This document shows positions 18,776-29,919 of a stretch of DNA of 32,035 nt, piece by piece; within the stretch, counting starts at the first letter, position 1; every line of letters begins with the position of its first letter. A model generated the notes under the pieces. It saw only the letters and a list, made by a program, of their open reading frames with translations. It had not been told where the DNA came from and ran no database searches. The position numbers and the translations under genes are program-made. Source of the DNA: Allomyces macrogynus ATCC 38327 (lineage: Eukaryota; Blastocladiomycota; Blastocladiomycetes; Blastocladiales; Blastocladiaceae); the NCBI GenBank assembly GCA_000151295.1, contig GG745380.1, positions 245,442 through 277,476 on the forward strand, given 5' to 3'.

Positions 18776-20623
18776 ATGCGGGATCATTTTTGTGTTGCCA
18801 CGGGTGATTGTCTAGGTCTTTTGCTCGACCGGTCTTGCCCAATTTGAAGCTCATGATTATGATTGGAATGGATTTCGAATGGAAGTACCCTCCACTCATT
18901 TGTCCGACGAGCCGCCACTTCGTCAGTCCCGGGCCGATAGTACAGGCTTGATTGCTCAGTACGGCACGGCTCGCCCGCATCGGCACAGTCTGTTGCTGTC
19001 GGGAGCGGTCCCAGGCGTCCCCTTGTGACGAGCACGCACGCATCTTCTGACTGCGCCAGCGTCAGCGTGGACTGATCAGCGTCTGCAAGTCGACTCCCGC
19101 GCACTTGCTGCACCTTGCTCACATCTGCTACAGGCCAACAAGTCGTCAATTTGCACAGTCATTAAATTGTTGCCTGTCGCAAATGCCGTGCACGCACGCA
19201 ACCTCGCGGCGGCGGCGCCGAGACGGCGCTCCAATGCTCCGGCCGTCACCACCTGGGGCTACGATCCGCCTCAGCTCAGCCCTTGCCGTCGTTGCTGTCC
19301 CAGGCACGGACGGACCAGGGCGCGTCCACACAACAATCGTGGCCTTGTCGCGGTCTCCTCCAATGCACATTCAATATATACCCAAATGACAAACTACCGA
19401 GGTGCAGTGAAATGTGGTGGTGATCGCGATGGCCAGGAAGTTGGAGCATCCTTACGACGAGTCCCCTTGATCACACCAACCGGCGCCCCTTCGGGACCTC
19501 TGAGCCGAGAATCCCTCGATCACTGGCCTCGTTAAAATGGGAGCATGACACCCGCACTCTGCTTGATCTTCGCTGATGCTGAGCACCTCGCTCTCCGCTT
19601 GCCAATGGTGGGGGAAAGCAGGACAGACAAAATCGTGCTGGGTTCGGGTACAGGAGGACGCACCAGCACAGAGCAAGCGGTCGAAGAGGCGACAAGATAG
19701 CGTCGTGCAGGCCAACTCCGCCCTGATTTTTGCGGCGTCCACATTTGAGTGAGCGTGCACGCGCGCACCTCTCCCAGACCTGAACCGACACGGTGCCAGG
19801 CAGGGTTGACCGCAAACGCCAGAACGACGACGGGGGAATGGCTTGACGTTCCAGTTTGTTGATGCGAGCAAAAATCCCTCTGCATATCTCGATCAGCCGC
19901 GCGCGCGTTCACGCGCGCACGGACCGTTGCACGCTGCAGAGCACCAGGCGAAGCGAACGGTTTTGGACCATTGTGACTGAGGTGCGAAGGAAGGGTGGAG
20001 GAGTCGAGCACGGTGCGTGGGTCGCCTCGGTCAAATGAGGGCCAATCAGCGTGCGCAGTGCCGCGCAAGGAGGGCTGCTCGTTCAGGCCCACGTCTGCCG
20101 GGCAATGATTTCCTGCAAGGGACGGCCGAGTCTGGGGGCGCATGAGGGCATGCAGGCGCCCTATTGAGGCGTCAGTCGAGCGGCCTGAGGGGGCTTGGGC
20201 AGGGCCAACGCGTCTCGCACCTGTCTCGCACGTTTTCTCGCTCATCAAGCGCGCTCAATCGACCTGCCGCACCAGCCCACTCGCCATTTTTTGTGCGCCT
20301 CTCTTGCTTCGCCCGTGCCCTTTCCACGGTCGATGGCCCGAAACCGCACCATCCCACCTGCCCGCGCACCGCGGAAGCCCTTTGCCACCCAGAGCGGACC
20401 AGTGCGGCCCGATCAATGACGCCACCAGTTACCAACCGCCGTGACCCGAAAGCTTGAAGCCGGCCAACGACCGTCGTTCCCTCCACCCTTTTCTCCCCCG
20501 TCCACCCGTCCATTCGTTCTCTCCAGCGTCACGACCGAGCTCCGCTTCCGAGATCCGCATCCGGGCATCTCGCATCGACCGTCTCCTCGCGAAACCAGAT
20601 TCACCATCGTCGGGCTTTTCACC
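18776..20623. other. Intergenic, synthetase fragment to chitin synthase
   Basis: This 1.85 kb has no open frame with a recognisable family on either strand. The 3' half is presumably the chitin synthase promoter. The 200 bases before its start are rich in C. A GC hairpin lies at 19897-19922. Confidence 0.5.
19897..19922. repeat. GC-alternating inverted repeat (hairpin)
   Basis: Arms 19897-19907 and 19912-19922 form an 11 bp stem with one C-A mismatch and a TTCA loop. The arms are alternating CG. It lies about 700 bp upstream of the chitin synthase start. No function is assigned. Confidence 0.7.
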
Positions 20624-22534
20624 ATGTCTACCACCACTTTTCCCTCGAGCAACGCTCGTTCTGACGGCGAGAGCATCTGGACCGACGCCAAGTCGGACAC
20701 TTCGACATTGAAGGACATTGTCGAGACCGGCTCGCGCAAGACTTTCGAGGACATATTCGACATGTACTATTTCGTGCAAGACAAAAGCAGTCCAGGGCTG
20801 CCCGACTCGGCCCAGCGAACCCGTCACCTCGAGTACCGCGAGCGTTGGAAGGTCGTTGCTCGGGTGCTCACTTGTTTCGTGCCGTCTTCGCTGCTGCGCC
20901 GGTTTGGTCTCGAGACGGACGAGGAGAGAGTGGCGTGGCGGCAAAAGGCGGCCGTCTTCATCTGCATCATGACCATTTACTCGCTCGTGGGTTATGTGAT
21001 GGTGTATTTGCCGTGGGTCGAGTGTTATGGCGCGACCGAGCTCAACACGTTCTGCTCCATTTTCAAGTGGACGTCCTACGTCTACAGCGGTCTTGGTGGC
21101 GTTTTGCTCATCATGTCGATTATCGCGGCGCTCCGCACCAACTGGGCGACTGCCAAGTATGACGACCAGGACGCGATGCTCGTCATGCATATTCCCTGCT
21201 ACTCGGAAGACATGTACGTGCTGCGCAAGACGATTGATTCGTGCGTCGACTCGAAGTACCCCGAGGACCGCAAGCTGCTTTTCATTGTCGTCGACGGGAT
21301 CATCAAGGGCAACGCCAACAGCAAGCCGACGCACGAGATTTTGCTGCACGACGTGCTGTTCCACAAGTCGGACCCGGAGGAGCCTGCGACCGAGTGCCTC
21401 TACCCGTCGGCGTCCAAATCGGGCATCACCAACAACGCGGCGCGCGTCTACTCGGGTTTCTACCGCGGCGTACCCTACATCGTCGTCGTCAAGACTGGAC
21501 TTATCACAGAGCGCACGTTGGCGAAGCCGGGCAACCGCGGCAAGCGCGACTCGCAGCTCATCGTCTACAAGTTCTTCCACTACGTCAACTACAGCTCCTA
21601 CGGGTCGCAGTTGTTTGCCAAGATAGAGCACCACTTTTGGCGCCTCGGGCTTCGGGCCACAGACGCCAAGTACATGCTTGTCGCTGACGCTGACACCAAG
21701 ATCGCGCCCGACGGTCTCTCGATTCTTGTCGACCGCATGGAAAATGACCCTACGCTGCTCGGCACGTGCGGCGAGACGTGCGTCGAGAACAAGTTTGATT
21801 CGTTTGTCGCGGCCGGCCAAACGTTCGAGTACTGGCTCACGCACGCGGTGCTCAAGGCATTTGAAGGGTACTACTCGAACGTGCTCGTGCTCTCGGGCTG
21901 CTTCACCATCTACCGGCTCAAGTTTGAAGACGGGACCCCGGCCATTATTGACGCTCGCGTGCTCGAGGATTACACGGGCGCGTACCAAAAGACGATGCAC
22001 GAGCACAACCTCTTGACGATTGGCGAGGACCGGTACCTGTCAACGCTTGCCATCCGTTACTTCTCGCCCAAGTACAAACTGCAGTATTTTGCTGCGGCCA
22101 AGTGCACGACGACAGTGCCGGACACGCTCGAGGTCCTGGCCTGCCAGCGCCGGCGCTGGACGAACTCGCTCATTCATTGCCACCTGTCGCTGCTCATGAG
22201 CGGCCCAAAGGAGGACTCGTGGCTGTCGCGCGCGCTGCTCACCATGGTCATGATTTGCGAACTGTGGATGGTCTTCATGTTGCCGCTCATTTTGCCTGTG
22301 GGGCTCTTCACGTCGTGGTGGGTCCTGATGGGCATGCTTTCAAGCACGGCCGTTCTCGCGATTACGCTCGCCGTTTTCATGCTACCATGTCTGCTCGCGC
22401 TCATGTGTACCGACTTTTGGATGATGTTGTGGTGGGTGCCGTTCACGCTCATGATCCCAGTCTTTTCCGTTTACATTCCCCTGTTCAGCATTTGGCGCAT
22501 GGACGACATCAAGTGGGGCAAGACCCGCGTCTAG
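20624..22534 (+). CDS. Chitin synthase, division 2 (class IV/V/VII-like)
   Basis: This processive membrane glycosyltransferase polymerises N-acetylglucosamine from UDP-GlcNAc into chitin at the plasma membrane. It is a single exon of 636 aa. Two membrane segments (about residues 108-132 and 145-165) precede the catalytic domain. Motifs are VVDGIIKGN (about 223), GKRDSQ (about 306), ADADT (353-357), QTFEYWLTHAVLKAFE, SGCF (about 425), GEDRYL (about 467) and QRRRW (508-512). Three further hydrophobic stretches follow, and it ends with MDDIKWGKTRV, the counterpart of the DDFSWGxTR element. It is short: there is no myosin motor, cytochrome b5-like or DEK domain, which the larger class IV-VII enzymes have. 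The usual LPGCF reads LSGCF here. The start at 20624 (CACCATGTC) was chosen for its context; the frame is open to an ATG at 20441, which would add 61 residues with no family support. Confidence 0.93.
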   Translation: MSTTTFPSSNARSDGESIWTDAKSDTSTLKDIVETGSRKTFEDIFDMYYFVQDKSSPGLPDSAQRTRHLEYRERWKVVARVLTCFVPSSLLRRFGLETDEERVAWRQKAAVFICIMTIYSLVGYVMVYLPWVECYGATELNTFCSIFKWTSYVYSGLGGVLLIMSIIAALRTNWATAKYDDQDAMLVMHIPCYSEDMYVLRKTIDSCVDSKYPEDRKLLFIVVDGIIKGNANSKPTHEILLHDVLFHKSDPEEPATECLYPSASKSGITNNAARVYSGFYRGVPYIVVVKTGLITERTLAKPGNRGKRDSQLIVYKFFHYVNYSSYGSQLFAKIEHHFWRLGLRATDAKYMLVADADTKIAPDGLSILVDRMENDPTLLGTCGETCVENKFDSFVAAGQTFEYWLTHAVLKAFEGYYSNVLVLSGCFTIYRLKFEDGTPAIIDARVLEDYTGAYQKTMHEHNLLTIGEDRYLSTLAIRYFSPKYKLQYFAAAKCTTTVPDTLEVLACQRRRWTNSLIHCHLSLLMSGPKEDSWLSRALLTMVMICELWMVFMLPLILPVGLFTSWWVLMGMLSSTAVLAITLAVFMLPCLLALMCTDFWMMLWWVPFTLMIPVFSVYIPLFSIWRMDDIKWGKTRV

Positions 22535-24630
22535 TGTTTGTAATCTGTCATTTTTGTTGGCGCCATTCCCACTGTTATATTTCCATCGTCATGTTGGCCG
22601 CCCGTGTGTGCTGTGTGCTGCAGGAGACCTGTCAGTGGAAGCGTCGAGTCTACGACGTTGCGCACAAACCATGCTTTGGCGCGTCGATAGTCGCGCGAAG
22701 GTGTTGCATGCTACTTGCGGGAAGAATCGCGGCCGAGCAGGCCATACATCGCGGCCGAGTTTAGTACAGGTCTCTTCGATCGTCGATGTTATGTTTGTGT
22801 TTGCTTGGTCGTCGGTCTGTCGCTCGCGTTTCCGAAGTTCCAAATCAAACGGGTCTCGTTTGACTCGCCGATGCGACCACCGTTCGCCAGGGCGCCGTCG
22901 TCGGCCGATCGATCGTTCATCGCCACATCGGCAGGTCGTAAACACACATTTGTACGTCGAAAGTATGCATCACTTTTAACTGTGGCTCGCTATGGGTTGC
23001 CCTGCTGCTGGCCGACACCGGCCGACCTTGTCCCCCCACTCGGCTCACCACCACTAGTTCGTTCAGGCTGTTCAGACATGAACAGCGAGGATGGTCACTT
23101 CAAAGGGGCCAAAGTACCGTTTCACACGGTCGTCTCCACCCTCTCCACTCGTCGTTACCAGCGACGCTTGTCGCGACCGACCGAGCTCAGCTGCTCCTCT
23201 TGGCCGTCACGCGGGAGCTGTAAGACAAGGAATCAGTGTCACTATCCGGGGGCGGCATCGAGCTGACCCCAGCTCTGTAATCTGCACCTCCGTTCCCACA
23301 CCACTGTGCACAGTGCCCGTACTTGACAACGTCATGATTCATGTCGACCGATGGCGCGAATAATCAAACCAAGAGGAGCCGAGAGACTCGTCACACGCAC
23401 GTGGTGTATGCGTGTTGCTCTCGACTTGGGCGCGGTAATTCGGCTGCCGGTTTCCACCTCGCTGATCGACCTCGGCAGGTCGACGACTGCCCGCCCATGT
23501 CCTCAAGACGACGAGCGCCGACGCGACTCCACCACAGTGCTGATGCAAGTGCCGGCAATGCAACTGCACGCGATACGATCTCGACCCACTCGCCGGGCAT
23601 GCAACCACGCGGCAGCAACCCGCAATCGATGACGTCAATCGGTCACGCATATCAACCAACTTTCTCGTCAATGGCAGTGAGAGCATGCGGTTGCGACGAT
23701 CCCGCTCGTGGACCCAGTAATCGTCGAGTCTCGTCGGCCATTCGAGGCGCCGGCCTGACCACGCCGCCTGGCGGGTCGTGCACAAACGGCATGACCTCCT
23801 CAAGTTTGTATGTCGATGAGTCTTTCGCCCGCCCTCGTCTTGCCGCCGACGACGCGCACCTTCTCCACCACGTCCACCTGATCGTCGACCCACCCACGTG
23901 CGTGAGCATGACCTCGGCGCTGCGTTCCGGCGCTGCGCTCCGACTTTAAGCGAGACCAAGTGGTCGATAACATTTGAGCATCGAACCGCAAGAACGATCG
24001 ACACCGCCGTCTGGGCGCGCTCGCGCTTTTCCCGATCGGCGCGCCAACCATGCACCCGCTTTCAGGATTTTCGCGCACAGCCATCGACCCGTCCGGGAGT
24101 TCTCCGGGTTGGCTTCGCGGACGCGACGTGAGTGGTGGCGGGGCGCTTGTTGTACGTTTCGCGTTTGGTTGACTGTCGGAGTTGCCGCCGCGTTCCTTGA
24201 TGGATTGCTGACACCTGTTCAGATTGTTATAGGGGTGGGACCTGGTGCTCGAATCGGTACTTGGTTGCTAGCGCGCAGAGCGCCCTGCGCTGGCCTGCCG
24301 CTTGACCCGGACTAATATGTGCTCATGCAGCCGCGCGGCGCCTCCAACTACTTGCACTCGCTGCTCGACTTTCTCGACACTTTGCCCAACCAGTTTGTGC
24401 TGATCAAGCTGCCGTCCATCGGCGACGTGGCCAGGGCCATCGCCGCGCGCATCGTCGACGAGACCGGGCATGAATCCGCTCGTCCTGGCCGACGTGGTTT
24501 GGAATGATACGACGTGCGTGTACTTTACCGTGGCTGCGCGCGCCCGCCGAGTGAAATTTCAGTGCCGGCACCTTGACCGCCACCACAGGTGGAGAACCCG
24601 CACTGTGTTTGGGGCAACTAGACGGTTGAC
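22535..24630. other. Intergenic, chitin synthase to F-box copy D; no gene supported
   Basis: Long overlapping open frames occur on both strands (for example 23341-23949 on + and 23339-24055 on -), but their composition is typical of chance frames in GC-rich DNA and none shows a motif. A frame at 24325-24507 (LLDFLDTLPNQFVLIKLP) looks more protein-like and may be a displaced part of the F-box/LRR copy that follows. I could not align it with confidence. Confidence 0.45.
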
Positions 24631-25748
24631 GTGATTGGTCCGATTGCATCGTATTGCCTGCGGTCGCTGTACCTGACAGAAGCGACAGTTGACCTGGTGC
24701 CTGCGATGCTCTCGACGGTGCACCATGTGCGGTGCAAGTTTGACAATCCAGAGTCGGTAGGCCGTTTGCTCGACGCGCTCACCGAAGCTGACGGTTTTCT
24801 GCCCATGGTCAAGAACCTGACAGTCACTTTCGAGCGCCCAGTCTTGGATGACCTGGCTGGCCCCTCGGTATTTGCGCGACTCGACACGCTCTCGGCTGCC
24901 TCCCACATCCGAGTTATCACCGTCGACCAGGATGATTGTGACCACAACCACCCAAAACTCGACATTGATTGCGTGACTGGCGGCATCTCGGTGCTGCTTG
25001 CCCAGGGACTGCCGCAGTCGCTCGTTTCCCTGAATATCCGTGGTTTGGCCGGGTTCAAACTCGCTCGCGTGGGATGTGGAGGACAAGCTCGTTGACGAGG
25101 CGGTGCGTGGCCAAAGACGCTCAAGTCACTCGCGTTTGACTTGAGTTCCTCTGACGGGCGAGGCATGGGTGCCTTTACGTCGCGGTTTCTCGCCAACCTG
25201 CCGGTCGGGCTTACCGACTTGCACTTGGGGGACGTTGTCGTGTCAGGCGCAGTGGTCCTCAACCGTATCCAGGCCTCGCTCGTACCGACGCTCACGTCGC
25301 TCGCCGTAACCTTTGCCGAAATTCCGGTCGCCGCGATTCATGGCTTGCATGGTCTGCCCCACTTGGTCGCAGAAATCGTTGAGACGTGTCCGAAGTTGCA
25401 CAAGCTGCGGCTCGTTTCGTGGAATTCGGGAAATGGTGGCATCGAAGCGCTCCCGTTTCTCGTGCAACACACGATCTCGCTTCTGGCCAAATTGCCCATC
25501 AAGGACCTGGGACTGATTGGTTGGGGATTATCCGCGGCGACATCGTCTGCGCATTGTCTTGCCATGGTGGTCTTTATGCTGCCCACCCTCGAGGCTCTGG
25601 ACTTGTCGAAAAATGATGATCTGGACTCGGACCATGTGAAACGTCTCGTGCAAATATTGCCCGCTTGGCGTTGTCATTGCGCATGGAAATGGAGATGGAA
25701 TCGCAGCCTTTTCCAATCAACCCGCGCCTGCGCGTGGCGAGGGGCTGA
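24631..25748 (+). pseudogene. F-box/LRR paralogue copy D, N-terminally truncated with a stop and a frame change
   Basis: The segment begins at the family signature (VIGPIASYCLRSL) and follows copy B through the leucine-rich blocks: VHHVRCKFD, FLPMVKNLTVTF, LPQSLVSLNIRGL, WPKTLKSLAFDL, then AFTSRFL, PTLTSLAVTFAE, CPKLHKLRLVS and PTLEALDLSKND. No F-box is found upstream. An in-frame TGA at 25093-25095 interrupts it between two conserved blocks. Near 25660 the frame changes again; the frame ending INPRLRVARG with TGA at 25746 matches the end of copy B (INSRVVVHS). It lies 9 kb from copy B. Probably a pseudogene; if the breaks are sequence errors it would be a divergent gene lacking its start. 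Confidence 0.68.
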
Positions 25749-27672
25749 TGCTTTTCTGCTTTGCTGTGAATTAATATCGTCTTTCTTGTCTTGTTGGATG
25801 TGCCTTGAGCACGTTTGTGCCGACCAATAATCGCGAATCGGCGGTATTTCACTTCATGATGGGCGCAGAGTTGTTACGATGGAGAGCGCAGACTGGTCAG
25901 CTTGACAAAAGGAATACGGCCGCCTGCTCCCTTTTACGAAGAAAATCAAAGTTTATAGGCATGATCTTTCTAACTTTCGAACCCCTTCAAAGCGTCCAGC
26001 AAAATCATGATATTGCCGTGCTGAAGCTTGCCTGAGACCAGGAATGGTACAAATGAACGCCCCCCTCTGTCTCTCGCTCCGACAATCCCCCGCTAACGTA
26101 ACGGCTACCAAGCGTCAATCGTCACAGGCAAACCTCGCAGCCCCTCCACCACTGATCATGGTTCAGGCGGTCATCCTGAACCTGACCGCCGTTCATGTCA
26201 ATATCTCAGTTTGTCCGGCATGTGCCTGATGATCCGCCCTCTCCATTGCACCCTGCCTCGATGCCTGGCCCACTTCTGGGTCCAGCTCGAATGGGGGCGA
26301 GTTGAACAGCAGCGCACTTGCACGTCCACGCAGGAGCACCAGCGAATCTGCAACGGGTCCTCGCACCGACGCGCTGTGGCCAGCTCGCGTTGTCGGCGCG
26401 CAGGCTTGGGAGGTGGAGGGCATGGACGGAGGGCACGGTCCGGTGGGCTAGTGGCTAGTGAAGTGACAAGCTGACCAAGCATGTAAATAGTTGAAAGGGT
26501 GGACGACAAGCCTTTCTGTTCGAATTGATCATGGTCGGCAAGGAATGTGGTGATCAATACAGGAATTACATGTCGAGACCCTGCACTGGTTTTCGAAAGT
26601 GGACAACGACAGTAGATAAATCCAGGCGGAAGCGTGAATAGTTCCCGCATGGCAAAATACAGCTAGCGTTGCGACCGCTAGTCGGCGCCCTGTGACGCTC
26701 ACAGCACCACAGTCGCACTCGGCCACGCTCATATGAACGCTGCTCAGCACTGGATCCACGACTGGCCTGACTCGCATCAAGGACCTATGAGCGAATGTTC
26801 TCTTGTCCACTTCGACCTGAAACAATGATGTGATGGTGGTCTTCGGGTGAACTCTCCACCCGGTTACGCGGCTGCTGTGTGCGTATTTGGTTATTGGTGG
26901 GTTTATCTCTCAATCATGGATCGCCAGCGCGCCAACACAATCAACGCCAGGAGCGCTGTGATACTGGCCTCATCTCCATGCAAATCACGGTGGTGCGTAG
27001 AATCGAATGCCACGCATACGGTTCTAACTTTTGGTGCTGTCCGGGGATGGAAGGAAAATAACCAGTCTGGTCGCCAGTGCCATGACAACATCCAAATATT
27101 TAATCGCGCTGCTTTTGTCCTGTCACAAACCTGGCAGCGCGGATACTAAATGATGGTGGCGGTCTTTGTCTTGACTCTCCTCCGGCTGGGCAGGATTCTT
27201 GGTGATAGGTTTGTTCCACTTGACCATGGGTTGCTGGCGTAATATGTTGATTGTGGGCAAGGCCAAAACGCTGTGATGCAATGCGATGCAATCAAGCATG
27301 GTTACAATTTTGGCGGTGGTCCCAGAGCGTGGATCTCGCGCTGTGCGTGTGCAATCCCGATATACCGTGCAAACGCAGGCGCTGACTTCGTCGCCTGATG
27401 GATGACGGTTTCACGATGGTTGATCTGTTCGCTGCCATGACCACACCCGAAGCTTGGTTCAGGCTAACGCCGCTTATGTACATCATGGACACGCAAGTCG
27501 ATGGAAGAAATGGAGTGTCTTGTTGGGCGCCGATGATACGAATCACAACCTCAACCCAGCCCAAGACAACGGCCAACGACAAGCGGCAAACGAACAAACG
27601 AACAAAACCAGAAACAAACCAATCAAAATCCGGCGGGCCCTCGGCAACACGCCGAGCGACCCTATGCTACGC
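25749..27672. other. Intergenic, F-box copy D to bZIP gene; no gene supported
   Basis: No open frame here shows a recognisable domain. An interlocked pair of inverted repeats lies at 26160-26190. The right end is the 3' region of the bZIP gene, which is on the minus strand. Confidence 0.5.
26160..26190. repeat. Two interlocked inverted repeats (pseudoknot-like)
   Basis: GGTTCAG (26160-26166) pairs with CTGAACC (26176-26182), and GCGGTCA (26167-26173) pairs with TGACCGC (26183-26189). The order is A, B, A', B', so the two perfect 7 bp stems interlock, with only TC between the halves. It is not inside a supported gene. Confidence 0.75.
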
Positions 27673-29409
27673 TCACAGCGCCATCATCGTCACGGCGCCC
27701 GGCATCCCCGGGACCGCGTACCCCTGATGAACAAACTGCGGCGCATGATGATGATGGTGCGCAACAACCTGCATCGGCTGCATCGGCTGCATCGACTGCA
27801 TCGGCTGCATCGGCTGCGTCGCGTGCGGCACGGCCGCAACCATCTGCTGTGCGGCGCCCGCCATCCCGACGCGCAGACGCATCTGCATCACCTCCATCCT
27901 CAGACGCTCATTCTCAGCTTCGAGATCCACGACGCGCGACTCGAGAAACTCCATCTTGGCCGCACGTCGCGCACGAGACCGGCGCGCCGACAAAGTGTTC
28001 TTGATGCGCTTGTTCACGACCGTCTCGTCTTCGTTCTCGTCGTCGCTGTCCTGGTCCGACCCAGACTTGGGCGTCGCCGAGGTCGATGCCGTCGGCGGCT
28101 GCTTCCGCTTCTTGGACTGGATCGGCGCATCGAGCGGGATCAGCCGCGCCGGGTACTGCAGCTGGTCCGGGTCCGGGATCGCCGGCTTACGCTGACCCGT
28201 GCCCACGGCGGCAGCAAGCGGGCGCACGTGCGGGACCACCGTGACGTCGGGCTGCGTGTCGACGTGCAGCCGGTGCTGCTGGTAGGCCGAGAGCGATTTG
28301 GCCGCCGACGACGCGAGCATCGATGCCGCGGCTTGCGCGGGGACCACGGGCACGGCAGCCGGTGCGTAGACGGGCACGACGGGGGCCGAACCGGGGATCG
28401 AAATGGCCGGGACCGCGGCGTACGCCGGCGTCGGTGCAGCGGCGGTAGGGGCCGTCGGGATCGGGATCGCGACCATCGGGAACGCGTTCGGGTGCACGGG
28501 CGACGTCGGCGACGCGGTGGTTGACGGAACAGGCACGGCAGAAGCAGCTGGACCTTGGTCGGGAACCGCCGCCGGCCGTGGCGCGAGCGGGCGCGGGGCA
28601 AGCGGACGCAACGCCGGGCGCCCGACCGTACTCAGCCGTCGCGGCAGCCGTCGTTGTGACGGGCGCCGGCACCTCGGCCCGGAATCGTCAACGACGGCGT
28701 CGTGCGGCGCGGCAGCACTTCCACGACCGTCTGCTCGACAACGGCGGGCTTGGGCGACGCCGGCACGAGCACGGGCAAGTCGTCGAGCCCGGGCGAACCC
28801 GCTTTACTCGCGGCGGCACTCGAGGTCGCGCCAAACTGCGCGGTCCCGAGCCCGAGCTCGTCGAGGAACAGGCCCGACAGCTCAAACTGCGGGTCCATGC
28901 CGAGCCCAAACGCGAGCGCGAGCTCGTCGTTCGACGCGCCGCCCTGGTGGACGGCGGCAGCCTTGTAGGTCCATTCGGCGTCGGTGGTGGCGAGCGGGAA
29001 CTTGGCGGCGGCGGCGGCGGCGGCCGAGGTCGAGGTCGAGGTCGAGTCTTCGGGCACGAGCTGCAGGTTGGCGGCGAGCCAGGCGTCGATGGCCGTGTGG
29101 TCGATGAAGCCGGGCGCGGCCGTGGGCGCGGGTGCCGGGGCCGAAGCAGTGGCGGCTGAAATGGTGGGAAATGGCAGGTAGGTGGCGAGATCAGTCCCAT
29201 AGTTCGAAATTAGACACACAACGGGCGGGCGGTGAAGGCGCACTCACACGCCACGTGCACAAGCCGGAAGATGCGCGTGCCGCTGCTGCCGTCACACATT
29301 CGCTCCCTTCCTCGCGCCTCGCCTTTCACCCACCGCGCGAAGAGGAAGAAAAAAAGGAAAAAGAGTGCGTACCGTGGTGGTGGTGGTGGTCAAACGTGGG
29401 GATCGTCAT
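27673..29409 (-). CDS. GCN4: GCN4/CPC1-type bZIP transcription factor (one apparent frame break)
   Basis: Gcn4-family factors activate amino acid biosynthesis genes during starvation. The C-terminal bZIP has the family basic region (KNTLSARRSRARRAAK) followed by a leucine zipper (LESRVVDLEAENERL). Just upstream are a basic patch (KKRKQ) and an acidic Ser/Asp/Glu stretch. A QPM repeat, a His run and a hydrophobic end follow the zipper. Exon 1 (29373-29409) encodes MTIPTFD plus a His run. A 217 nt intron (29156-29372; GTACGC donor, TTTCAG acceptor) joins it in phase to exon 2, which holds Ala/Pro-rich activation-like sequence with hydrophobic and acidic clusters (ELSGLFLDELGLG). Between about 28610 and 28680 the frame must change; total length is one base short of a multiple of three. 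A second intron there is possible, but one missing base is simpler. Corrected length is about 506 aa. The leader carries two upstream ORFs. Confidence 0.8.
27771..27815 (-). repeat. 9 bp tandem repeat encoding QPM units
   Basis: Five copies of a 9 bp unit (top strand GCATCGGCT, one copy with a single change) encode Gln-Pro-Met repeats in the C-terminal tail of the bZIP protein. Confidence 0.9.
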
Positions 29410-29457
29410 TTTCTTGGGTGGTGTGGTGGGGTTCGTGGTGGTGGTTGGGATCAGGAT

Positions 29458-29547
29458 TCAATGGGTCCTTCGGGGATGTTGTTGGCGTTGACGGCGGCGG
29501 AGCAGGCGGGGACAGGGGCAGCAGGCGGGGGCAGGACGAGCGGCCAT
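29458..29547 (-). promoter_or_regulatory. Upstream ORF 2 of the bZIP gene (29 codons)
   Basis: An ATG at 29547 opens a 29-codon frame rich in Arg, Pro and Cys, ending with TGA at 29460-29458. That is 48 bases before the main start at 29409. It is the only ATG between uORF1 and the main start. In GCN4/CPC1/ATF4 leaders a second, longer uORF is the inhibitory one; that role here is inferred. Confidence 0.55.
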
Positions 29548-29661
29548 GGTGCACTTGGAGCAGAGAGAGATGGGACGGCCAGGACAGAGACAGGTAGGCC
29601 AGGGGACAAAGCGCGAGCGACAGGAGCTGGAGCTGACAGGTAGACCGACGACGAGCTGGAT

Positions 29662-29673
29662 TTAAAAAGCCAT
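29662..29673 (-). promoter_or_regulatory. Upstream ORF 1 of the bZIP gene (three codons)
   Basis: ATG GCT TTT TAA: a three-codon uORF 114 bases before uORF2. Yeast GCN4 uORF1 and mammalian ATF4 uORF1 are also only three codons long and allow reinitiation. Whether it is transcribed depends on the start site; the TATA box 250 bp upstream suggests it is. Confidence 0.5.
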
Positions 29674-29919
29674 CGTGGCGGGCGCCGCGACCAAAACTTG
29701 GCTCGGGGCGCGCGGGATCAGGTCGATGAACAGTGCACTCGGGCAAGGGCCGGACGTCGCGAGCTCGTTGGGAGGCGAGCGCGATCCGACACAAAGGTTG
29801 GTGGTTGCGGTGGTTGGGCGCGGTGGAGCGAGCTTGCGAAGCACGGTCCGAGCTTGGGGAGTGGTCGACAGGGAGGAGAGTTGGGTGGGAGCGAGAGCGC
29901 GACGGCGGGGAGCGCGCTG

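Noticed and set aside
20441..20623. Upstream in-frame extension of chitin synthase (61 residues)
   Set aside because: Pro/Ser/Arg-rich leader-like sequence with no family support; the ATG at 20624 has better context.
20429..22006. 525-codon minus-strand frame
   Set aside because: Antisense shadow of the chitin synthase gene.
23339..24055. 238-codon minus-strand frame and its 202-codon plus-strand counterpart
   Set aside because: Mutually antisense chance frames in GC-rich DNA with no motif.
26160..26190. HDV-like or other self-cleaving ribozyme
   Set aside because: The interlocked stems lack the P1/P2/P3/P4 order and catalytic core needed.
27771..27815. Possible CRISPR-like or mobile repeat
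   Set aside because: It is a short in-frame tandem repeat inside a coding exon.
27454..28524. 356-codon plus-strand frame rich in His, Arg and Leu
   Set aside because: Antisense shadow of the bZIP gene and its repeat.
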